Of a DNA stretch of 25,598 bases, positions 21,202 through 25,598 are shown in pieces. Where the stretch lies: positions 1-25,598 of the IMG/VR virus record IMGVR_UViG_3300046007_013221. One strand, written 5' to 3'. A program made the position numbers and the translations under genes. The notes beneath the pieces were generated by a model that saw only the letters and a program-made list of their open reading frames with translations, searched no databases and was not told the DNA's origin. How positions within the stretch are numbered: the first letter of the stretch is position 1; every line of letters begins with the position of its first letter. The stretch comes from a virus.

Positions 21202-22901
21202 TTTTTAATGAATAATAAATTTTCAACAACAATAAAGTCCAATTCAGTATTTTCCAACACATGAAATGCATCTTCAACCGTAGTTAGTATGGGTTTCCCC
21301 CTAATATTAAAAGATGTATTCATAATCATAGCAGGATATTGTCTATTAGACAACTCTGTTAAGATTTCATAAAACAAGGAATGTTGTTCTTTAGTTACTG
21401 TTTGAAGTCTTGCAGTTCCATCCTCGTGAGTAATTGAGGGAAATACACTTTTATACTCTTCTTTTACTGTTGGCGCAAAACTCATATACTCAGATGAATA
21501 TGCATTATCAAAATATAAATCTTTATCTTCTTCTCTACAAACCGGAGCAAAGGGTCTAAACCATTCTCTAAATTTTACCTTAGAATTAATAATATCTTTC
21601 ATATCCGAAATAGAAGGATCGCAAATAATACTTCTATTTCCCAATGCTCTAGGACCAACTTCAGAATATCCTGCAATTATTCCACCAATCTTTCCACCTT
21701 TAATTAAATCAACTATTCTAGGAATTGTAGCATATTCAACTCTATCTTGATATTGTTGATAATAATATGGTATTTTATCTCTATCTAAAATATCAAATCC
21801 ACAATAAGGAGACAAATTAATTTCCAAAGTTTGATAATAAGTAAAATGCCCCAGAGATAAACCACAATCATTTGGGTTTGGTGGAATATACAACTTCAAT
21901 CCCTTTGATTCTAAGTATTCTTTCAACTTTTGATTGAAGATAACATTTAAAGCACATCCACCAGAAAATACCAAATCCAAATTATACTTTTCAATATATG
22001 GTTTTATAAGCGAGAAACATAAATTCTCAAACACATATTGATTTGTTGCAGCCAAATCATAAGAATCTTGTCCACTGAAGCAATCAGTAAAAAGTTCTAC
22101 TCCCATTTCTTTAGACATTTGTTCTACAGCGGGTCCTTGATACGACCAATGAACTAATGGATGCTGCCTATAAAATTTTTCTATTGGGGAAACCCATTCT
22201 GGTCTAACTTTACCATAAGCAGAAAGACCCATTATTTTACCTGCATATGCTAAAGAAGATTTTTGATCTGGATCACCATTATTTCCCTTGGTTATTTCTT
22301 TAACAAAGTGCCCAAAATATCCATAAATTCCAGGATCAAATATAAACGGATTATTTCCAAAATTTACATGCCCTAAAGTAATAAACTCTTCTTTAGAGAA
22401 AAAATATACACTATAACTTCTCAATGACATTTCACTAAGAGTTTGATAATCCATCCCCCCAGCATCAAGTGACATTACAAGACATTCTTTACCAAATCCA
22501 CTCTGGAAATATGCTCCAGCGCAATGAGACATATGATGCCCCATTCTAAAAAATTGTGATTTGGGGAAATATTTTAGAAGAAAAGTTATATCACAATTAT
22601 CTAATTCACTATGTAATATTATTTCTGGTTCTTCATTTAAGTGAATTTTTAAATAAGTTAAAAATTCATGTCTACATTTATCGTCTATAGAATGATTTGC
22701 CCCATCAAGTTCTGCCTGTTTTTTAAACGCAGCATATCTTTTTTTACAAAATCGCTCCAATTCAAATATTCTTATATCTCCATTTTTATCTATAAAAGTG
22801 AAAGAAGAATCGTGACATCCATTAATTGCTAAAACTTTTTTACTGGCTAAAAAGGTTTTTAATTCTTTTGGTTTCAAAAATAGATCGCTATGGGCATTCA
22901 T
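21198..22901 (-). CDS. NodU/CmcH-type carbamoyltransferase
   Basis: A 567-residue O-carbamoyltransferase that moves carbamoyl from carbamoyl phosphate, through carbamoyl-AMP, to a hydroxyl of a sugar. The N-terminal Kae1-like domain has INGCHDSS near 26-33 and metal-binding GHHMSHCAGAYFQSG at 121-135, MSLDAGGMDY at 143-152 and FSGGCALNVIFNQ at 312-324. The C-terminal YrdC-like part has SEVGPRALGNRSIICDP at 413-429, REWFRPFAPV and NTSFNIRGKPI. It is complete in length and motifs. First gene of the long sugar operon. The leader carries no convincing promoter or ribosome site, though a terminator hairpin isolates it from the right-hand genes. Confidence 0.93.
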   Translation of the reverse strand: MNAHSDLFLKPKELKTFLASKKVLAINGCHDSSFTFIDKNGDIRIFELERFCKKRYAAFKKQAELDGANHSIDDKCRHEFLTYLKIHLNEEPEIILHSELDNCDITFLLKYFPKSQFFRMGHHMSHCAGAYFQSGFGKECLVMSLDAGGMDYQTLSEMSLRSYSVYFFSKEEFITLGHVNFGNNPFIFDPGIYGYFGHFVKEITKGNNGDPDQKSSLAYAGKIMGLSAYGKVRPEWVSPIEKFYRQHPLVHWSYQGPAVEQMSKEMGVELFTDCFSGQDSYDLAATNQYVFENLCFSLIKPYIEKYNLDLVFSGGCALNVIFNQKLKEYLESKGLKLYIPPNPNDCGLSLGHFTYYQTLEINLSPYCGFDILDRDKIPYYYQQYQDRVEYATIPRIVDLIKGGKIGGIIAGYSEVGPRALGNRSIICDPSISDMKDIINSKVKFREWFRPFAPVCREEDKDLYFDNAYSSEYMSFAPTVKEEYKSVFPSITHEDGTARLQTVTKEQHSLFYEILTELSNRQYPAMIMNTSFNIRGKPILTTVEDAFHVLENTELDFIVVENLLFIKK

Positions 22902-22937
22902 TAGATTAAATAAGACAATATTTTTTATGTATATAAA

Positions 22938-22968
22938 AAAAATATGAGTTATTTAAACTCATATTTTT
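22938..22968. terminator. Bidirectional-looking terminator hairpin
   Basis: A 13-bp stem (core ATATGAGTT / AACTCATAT, flanked by A5 and T5) with a 5-base loop. On the minus strand it runs into an eight-T tract, fitting termination of the 75-aa membrane protein gene upstream of the sugar cluster. The plus side also ends in T5, but no rightward gene needs it. Confidence 0.75.
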
Positions 22969-22996
22969 ACAATTAGAATTTTTGTAAGATGAGGGA

Positions 22997-23224
22997 TCAA
23001 GAAACTAAAAAAAGTTGCATGAGTTTTGATATTTCACTAAACCCAAAAAATGCACATAAAAATAACACATCCCAAAGCTTAAGTTTAATAGCAAAAGGAA
23101 TTGTGAGTAATCCTCCAATAACTTTTATCATCAAACCATATTTAAAATCTCCCCATAACATAGTTTGATAACCAATCATGAGGAGAATATTTCCAATCCA
23201 ACGAAGAAGATCCGATTTATGCAT
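22997..23224 (-). CDS. Small polytopic membrane protein, function unknown
   Basis: A 75-residue hydrophobic protein with about three membrane segments (roughly 8-24, 29-47 and 51-70) broken by short charged loops (WGDFKYG, KLKLWD). It begins MHKSDLLRWIGNILLMIGYQ. The frame is open to a TTG at 23242, but ATG 23222-23224 follows a GGGGGA purine run about seven bases upstream and is preferred. A terminator follows. I recall similar short membrane proteins in cyanomyoviruses, without function. No catalytic motif. Confidence 0.7.
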   Translation of the reverse strand: MHKSDLLRWIGNILLMIGYQTMLWGDFKYGLMIKVIGGLLTIPFAIKLKLWDVLFLCAFFGFSEISKLMQLFLVS

Positions 23225-23276
23225 AATTGGATCCCCCACCAATTAGTACTGTTAAAGTCCATCCGTGACTATTTAC

Positions 23277-23492
23277 TCATGCAACTTCAACTGATTCAAG
23301 GTCTTGGTATACATATTCCATAAGCATTTCATAGTCGTCCAAAGGATCACCGGAAAATACTACACCTTCACTTTCGTAGTAACGACGAACCTTTTTATAA
23401 AGTTTTGGATTCTTTACATCAAGGTAGAAATCACCATTTGCTGCACCACGAAGGGTTTGAACATCTTTCTTGAATTTTGCTGTGAGAGTCAT
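23277..23492 (-). CDS. Small conserved cyanophage protein, function unknown
   Basis: A 71-residue soluble protein with a basic N-terminal half (MTLTAKFKKDVQTLRGAAN, KNPKLYKKVRRYYESEG) and a strongly acidic C-terminal half (GDPLDDYEMLMEYVYQDLE). It is probably two or three helices with no Cys or membrane part. The pattern is familiar from T4-like cyanophages, but no function is known to me. It has a near-perfect sigma70 promoter (23515-23543), so it is likely expressed early by host polymerase, with a leader of about 16 bases. Confidence 0.8.
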   Translation of the reverse strand: MTLTAKFKKDVQTLRGAANGDFYLDVKNPKLYKKVRRYYESEGVVFSGDPLDDYEMLMEYVYQDLESVEVA

Positions 23493-23514
23493 TGTTTTAA
23501 ATGTTGACCTTAGT

Positions 23515-23543
23515 ATTATAAAGGATTGACTTTAAGAAGTCAA
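23515..23543 (-). promoter_or_regulatory. Near-perfect sigma70 promoter with embedded inverted repeat
   Basis: On the minus strand TTGACT (23538-23543), 17-base spacer, TATAAT (23515-23520). A perfect inverted repeat TGACTT-TAAG-AAGTCA (23527-23542) covers the -35 box and part of the spacer. It could be an operator, or a weak terminator for the upstream antitoxin-like gene. Confidence 0.8.
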
Positions 23544-23553
23544 GGTGGACAGT

Positions 23554-23784
23554 TCAAGAACCTTCTTCGTGATTGGTATATATATTTACCAATTCATCAC
23601 CTACTGTTGATTCTATTGCATACTTTATAGTTTCATTATATGGAACTATCACTGCATTTTTTGCGCCATCAACAATAATAAATGATTCACCATTTTCTAC
23701 TCTTTCTATCAGAGTATCAAAATTCGATTGAAATTCTTCGACTGTAAATTTTTGGAGATCTGAAAGTTCTGAATACATTTTCAT
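23554..23784 (-). CDS. Phd/YefM-like antitoxin-type protein
   Basis: A 76-residue protein resembling the N-terminal DNA-binding part of Phd/YefM antitoxins: KFTVEEFQSNFDTLIERVENGESFIIVDG gives the usual strand, helix, then E-x-G-E-x-hydrophobic motif, followed by KNAVIVPYNE. Its C-terminal tail of about 20 acidic residues could be the toxin-neutralising part. No toxin gene is adjacent: a tRNA lies upstream and an unrelated 71-aa gene downstream. So it may counter a host toxin, or be a phage regulator built on this fold. No Shine-Dalgarno is visible; ATG 23776-23778 is an alternative two codons later. Confidence 0.7.
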   Translation of the reverse strand: MKMYSELSDLQKFTVEEFQSNFDTLIERVENGESFIIVDGAKNAVIVPYNETIKYAIESTVGDELVNIYTNHEEGS

Positions 23785-23802
23785 AAAGTAAGATTTTATG
23801 AG

Positions 23803-23876
23803 TCGGGCATAAAGGATTTGAACCTTTGACCTTTCCGCCCCAAACGGAACGCGCTACCAAACTGCGCTAATGCCCG
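23803..23876 (-). tRNA. tRNA-Pro (TGG)
   Basis: A 74-base cloverleaf: acceptor CGGGCAT/ATGCCCG, D arm GCGC..GCGC, anticodon stem TTCCG/CGGAA with loop TTTGGGG (anticodon TGG), T arm AAAGG-TTCAAAT-CCTTT, discriminator A, no encoded CCA. It reads CCA proline codons, favoured by AT-rich phage genes. Its 5' end overlaps the end of a 41-codon gene. Confidence 0.96.
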
Positions 23877-23992
23877 ATGTTTTTATTTTGATGCACAATC
23901 ATTATACCCATTGCAGGTCCAAGTGTCAAGAGACAACCAATAACAAACAATGACCATTGATGGGTTAAAAGATATTCTACAATTTTTATCAT
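23867..23992 (-). CDS. 41-aa single-helix membrane protein ending inside tRNA-Pro
   Basis: A short gene read directly: product begins MIKIVEYLLTHQWSLFVIGC, with a membrane helix at about 13-35 and a polar tail ending HQNKNIGH. ATG 23990-23992 overlaps the TGA of the S/T-rich late gene (ATGA), indicating coupled translation. The last three codons and stop lie in the 5' acceptor/D region of tRNA-Pro, so tRNA processing would cut the mRNA's 3' end. No homologue recognised; function unknown. Confidence 0.6.
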   Translation of the reverse strand: MIKIVEYLLTHQWSLFVIGCLLTLGPAMGIMIVHQNKNIGH

Positions 23993-24495
23993 ACAACAGA
24001 AACTGTTAATGTTCCACCTTTAGACCAAACAAAAGCAGTCCTTGAAGAGTAATCATATATTAAACTCCATTTTCTTGGATTTAAAGTATAAGTAGCACCA
24101 TTACCTATTTGTGCCCAAGTTTCACCACTAAACATTATGTCATTGTAAAAACCAACACTCCATATATCCATGCTTCTACCTGAGGAAGGATATTGCCCAG
24201 GAGTTGCCGTACTAGACCTCCAGGTTACATAACTATCGGAATTAGCATCAGCTAAAGTAGTAGGAACTCCTCCATTAGTAGTAGAATGACTAGAAAATCC
24301 GTTCATAACATTCCTAATCTGTGAGGTAGACGGAACAGTAAAATTACCTGAAGTATTGGTAGGACAAGTAATTGGAAATGATGTAATTGGAGAAGTAGGA
24401 ATATTTCTTATTGGAGTTGCATCACCAACTGTAAAATTTACATTCCAAGCAAATCCTTCAGCGGGAGAAGACACAGATAAAGTTATAGTTGCCAT
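23989..24495 (-). CDS. S/T-rich late protein, possible virion or fibre-associated
   Basis: A 168-residue protein dominated by Ser, Thr, Gly, Asn and Pro, with beta-strand-like alternation (MATITLSVSSPAEGFAWNVN at the start, SKGGTLTVSVV at the end) and aromatic residues in RKWSLIYDYSS. No signal peptide, membrane helix or catalytic motif. Composition resembles phage decoration or fibre-type domains. An exact T4 late promoter octamer (24521-24528) lies 25 bases upstream of the ATG, supporting a late and probably structural product. Two Met-initiated small membrane genes flank it. I recognise no family, so the virion role is inference from promoter and composition. Confidence 0.7.
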   Translation of the reverse strand: MATITLSVSSPAEGFAWNVNFTVGDATPIRNIPTSPITSFPITCPTNTSGNFTVPSTSQIRNVMNGFSSHSTTNGGVPTTLADANSDSYVTWRSSTATPGQYPSSGRSMDIWSVGFYNDIMFSGETWAQIGNGATYTLNPRKWSLIYDYSSRTAFVWSKGGTLTVSVV

Positions 24496-24519
24496 AATAT
24501 TTCAATTAATTTATTTTGT

Positions 24520-24609
24520 TTATTTATAATAAGAGTGAGTAAGTCCCCAGAAAATAAAAAAACCAATAATACTAAAAGTAATTATAGCGTTATATATTGT
24601 TTTAGACAT
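24520..24609 (-). CDS. 29-aa single-helix membrane peptide
   Basis: A very short gene: product starts MSKTIYNAIITFSIIGFFIF and ends WGLTHSYYK, one membrane helix (about 8-22) with a basic end. ATG 24607-24609 follows the 67-aa gene's stop by four bases. Its last codons coincide with the late promoter of the next gene. Too short for family assignment; coding is supported by hydrophobic pattern and close packing only. Confidence 0.5.
   Translation of the reverse strand: MSKTIYNAIITFSIIGFFIFWGLTHSYYK
24521..24528 (-). promoter_or_regulatory. Exact T4-type late promoter (TATAAATA)
   Basis: The minus strand has a perfect TATAAATA, 25 bases before the ATG of the S/T-rich gene, predicting a leader of about 20 bases. 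It is the best late-promoter match in the window and is embedded in the end of the 29-aa gene. Confidence 0.75.
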
Positions 24610-24613
24610 TTTT

Positions 24614-24817
24614 TCAATTTAATGTGATTTTCATCCAAGAAAATAGTGGAGGAATAACTCCAACTAATCTCAAAAGTCCCTCAGCAAATAAAGCAAGAAC
24701 CACCCAACCGACGCACATACTAATGATAGAAGCATTACGGTTGTGTCGTCGTATTGCTGCATCAATCATCTCCTGAACTTCTGTACGACTCACAAATTCA
24801 TCATAAGAATCCATCAT
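24614..24817 (-). CDS. Small membrane protein with charged N terminus, unknown
   Basis: A 67-residue protein: a charged helical N terminus (MMDSYDEFVSRTEVQEMIDA, then AIRRHNRNAS), one membrane segment at about 31-54 (MCVGWVVLALFAEGLLRLVG) and a short C-terminal hydrophobic stretch. The first two codons are both ATG; M1 overlaps the stop of the 49-aa gene (ATGA), so translation is coupled. One Cys in the membrane segment. It might be a small membrane-tethered adaptor; no family recognised. Confidence 0.65.
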   Translation of the reverse strand: MMDSYDEFVSRTEVQEMIDAAIRRHNRNASIISMCVGWVVLALFAEGLLRLVGVIPPLFSWMKITLN

Positions 24818-24963
24818 TTTTCATCGCCAAGAAACTTTGCAAGAGGATCTCTTCTAGTTTTAACAATTTCAACTGCTCTCTTATAGAACATATTATCTGT
24901 ATTACCAGACTCCTCAAAGGTTGCCTTGATCTTCACCCAATTATTATAGGTGTGCTGATCCAT
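24814..24963 (-). CDS. 49-aa conserved-looking cyanophage protein, unknown
   Basis: A short soluble protein read directly: begins MDQHTYNNWVKIKATFEESG, continues NTDNMFYKRAVEIVKTRRDP and ends LAKFLGDEK. It is a mix of basic and acidic residues with likely helices and no Cys or membrane part. Start ATG 24961-24963. The stop overlaps the start of the 67-aa membrane gene. Composition and codon use look convincingly coding, and I recall closely similar short proteins in T4-like cyanophages. Function unknown. The 124 bases upstream, to tRNA-Ser, hold only a hairpin and no gene that I can see. Confidence 0.7.
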   Translation of the reverse strand: MDQHTYNNWVKIKATFEESGNTDNMFYKRAVEIVKTRRDPLAKFLGDEK

Positions 24964-25087
24964 TTTTTTCTATTCGTAGTACTACTATATACTAATCATA
25001 GAATTTTAAACGTCATCTAAATGTCAGTGTTTTGTAACACTAATATACAGAAACCGAAAGAAAGTATTAAATTTGTATTCTATGTAA

Positions 25088-25171
25088 CGGAAAGGGTGGG
25101 ATTCGAACCCACGGTGCTACTAACACGCTTGTTTTCAAGACAAGTTCCTTAAACCACTCGGACACCTTTCC
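25088..25171 (-). tRNA. tRNA-Ser (TGA)
   Basis: An 84-base class II tRNA: acceptor GGAAAGG/CCTTTCC, D arm TCC..GGA, anticodon stem CTTGT/ACAAG with loop CTTGAAA (anticodon TGA), long variable arm (CGTGTTAGTAGCACCG), T arm TGGG-TTCGAAT-CCCA, discriminator G as expected for Ser. No encoded CCA. Reads TCA serine codons. Confidence 0.96.
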
Positions 25172-25176
25172 AAATT

Positions 25177-25193
25177 AAGTCCTTAGCGGACTT
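25177..25193 (-). other. Hairpin holding the stop codon of the CxxC gene
   Basis: AAGTCC-TTAGC-GGACTT, a 6-bp perfect stem with a 5-base loop. The TAA of the 83-aa gene lies in the loop. The following minus-strand bases (AATTTGG) are not a proper T tract, so it may protect or process the mRNA end before tRNA-Ser rather than terminate. Confidence 0.4.
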
Positions 25194-25434
25194 CAAAATC
25201 AAGTCGTCTCACTTTACGTTGACGACGTGCTTCTTGCCAAGCAATATCTTGAGAAGTCAGCACACTTTTGTTTTGATTTTCTTTTAGAGAGTTTAGCATA
25301 ACAATTCGAGATAAGTCAAGTGCCGAAATCTTGTCTCCACGAATTGTTGCCATATTGGGACATCCACACGTTACCGTTTTTGATGGATGTCCTAGTAATT
25401 CTTTATTACAATCTTTGCATCTTATTGACAACAT
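25183..25434 (-). CDS. Cyanophage protein with CxxC/CxC zinc-ribbon-like N terminus
   Basis: An 83-residue protein. The N terminus MLSIRCKDCNKELLGHPSK followed by TVTCGCPN has C6, C9, C23 and C25, a CxxC...CxC set that could bind zinc. The middle is ISALDLSRIVMLNSL, and the C terminus WQEARRQRKVRRLDFEVR is strongly basic. I recall proteins of this plan in many T4-like cyanophages, function unknown; nucleic-acid binding is a reasonable guess from zinc site plus basic tail. ATG 25432-25434 with an AGGG purine site upstream, and a late-type promoter motif about 36 bases before the ATG. Lies between tRNA-Val and tRNA-Ser. Confidence 0.8.
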   Translation of the reverse strand: MLSIRCKDCNKELLGHPSKTVTCGCPNMATIRGDKISALDLSRIVMLNSLKENQNKSVLTSQDIAWQEARRQRKVRRLDFEVR

Positions 25435-25469
25435 TATTTTAAACCCTATTCATTCTCATCAATATAATT

Positions 25470-25477
25470 TATTTATT
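25470..25477 (-). promoter_or_regulatory. Possible late promoter motif (AATAAATA)
   Basis: The minus strand reads AATAAATA 35 bases before the ATG of the CxxC protein and immediately after tRNA-Val. One base from the T4 late consensus; could also be chance in AT-rich DNA. Confidence 0.4.
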
Positions 25478-25478
25478 A

Positions 25479-25550
25479 TGGGCAATATCGGATTCGAACC
25501 AATGACTTACTGCTTGTAAGGCAGCCACTCTACCGCTGAGTTAATCGCCC
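25479..25550 (-). tRNA. tRNA-Val (TAC)
   Basis: A 72-base cloverleaf: acceptor GGGCGAT/ATTGCCC (one G-T pair), D arm ACTC..GAGT, anticodon stem GCTGC/GCAGT with loop CTTACAA (anticodon TAC), T arm ATTGG-TTCGAAT-CCGAT, discriminator A, no encoded CCA. Reads GTA valine codons. Confidence 0.95.
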
Positions 25551-25598
25551 TTGATGAGTAGTGAGTGCCCACCACTCGCGGAAGACACTCTCCGCAAC

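Noticed and set aside
22902-22937. Promoter for the 20-gene glycan operon
   Set aside because: TATACA occurs in the right area but no acceptable -35 or late octamer accompanies it, so no promoter is claimed.
25026-25041. AGTGTT-TTGT-AACACT hairpin as a terminator
   Set aside because: No T tract follows on either strand and no gene ends nearby; left as an unexplained small inverted repeat.
23803-25550. tRNA genes as phage integration (att) sites
   Set aside because: No integrase or flanking direct repeat is seen, and T4-like cyanophages are lytic; the tRNAs look like phage translation genes.
25530-25598. Leftward open frame entering the window from the right and stopping inside tRNA-Val
   Set aside because: Only about 22 codons are visible, with a second minus-strand frame open nearly as far, so a real C terminus cannot be distinguished from chance.
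1-25598. CRISPR arrays, insertion sequences, rRNA or transposases
   Set aside because: No regularly spaced repeats, transposase motifs or rRNA sequence were found on either strand.

Overview
The window looks like an accessory-rich segment of a T4-like cyanophage (cyanomyovirus infecting marine Synechococcus or Prochlorococcus). Evidence: phage-type lysozyme next to a C39-like peptidase, short overlapping genes, TATAAATA-type late promoters, three tRNA genes and several small proteins of the kind found in cyanomyoviruses, mixed with cyanobacterial-type genes (two high-light-inducible proteins, plant-type ferredoxin, plant-type peroxiredoxin, SLH/OprB porin). DNA is AT-rich except for the porin. 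No database was searched; family calls come from motifs in the translations.

Layout. (1) 1-746: start of a leftward gene cut by the window edge, then two or three small rightward genes, one a membrane protein. (2) 743-1952: leftward lysis cassette (C39-like peptidase plus GH24 lysozyme) behind a late-type promoter. (3) 1958-3470: compact leftward photoprotection/redox operon (Hli, 28-aa membrane peptide, ferredoxin, 70-aa unknown, 39-aa Hli, peroxiredoxin) bounded by a consensus sigma70 promoter and a strong terminator. (4) 3507-5079: host-derived porin with its own promoter. (5) 5076-22901: about 18 kb with 20 leftward genes, nearly all overlapping or a few bases apart, for nucleotide-sugar synthesis, glycosyl transfer, methylation and carbamoylation. 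(6) 22938-25598: small cyanophage genes, an antitoxin-like protein, a late S/T-rich protein and tRNA-Pro(TGG), tRNA-Ser(TGA), tRNA-Val(TAC).

How it works together (inference). Hli, ferredoxin and peroxiredoxin would keep the host photosynthetic membrane working and oxidatively protected during infection. The porin may alter outer-membrane permeability or appearance. The sugar cluster has enzymes to make GDP-linked hexoses and uronic-acid-like or amino sugars, at least seven recognisable or probable glycosyltransferases including an ABO-type GT6 and two GT11-like enzymes, and methyl/carbamoyl decorating enzymes. That would suffice to build or remodel an O-antigen-like surface glycan, or to glycosylate virions. 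The lysis pair acts late.

Five small genes (39, 28, 41, 29 and 49 codons) were read directly from the sequence, and several starts were moved from upstream TTG/ATG codons to better-supported ATGs.
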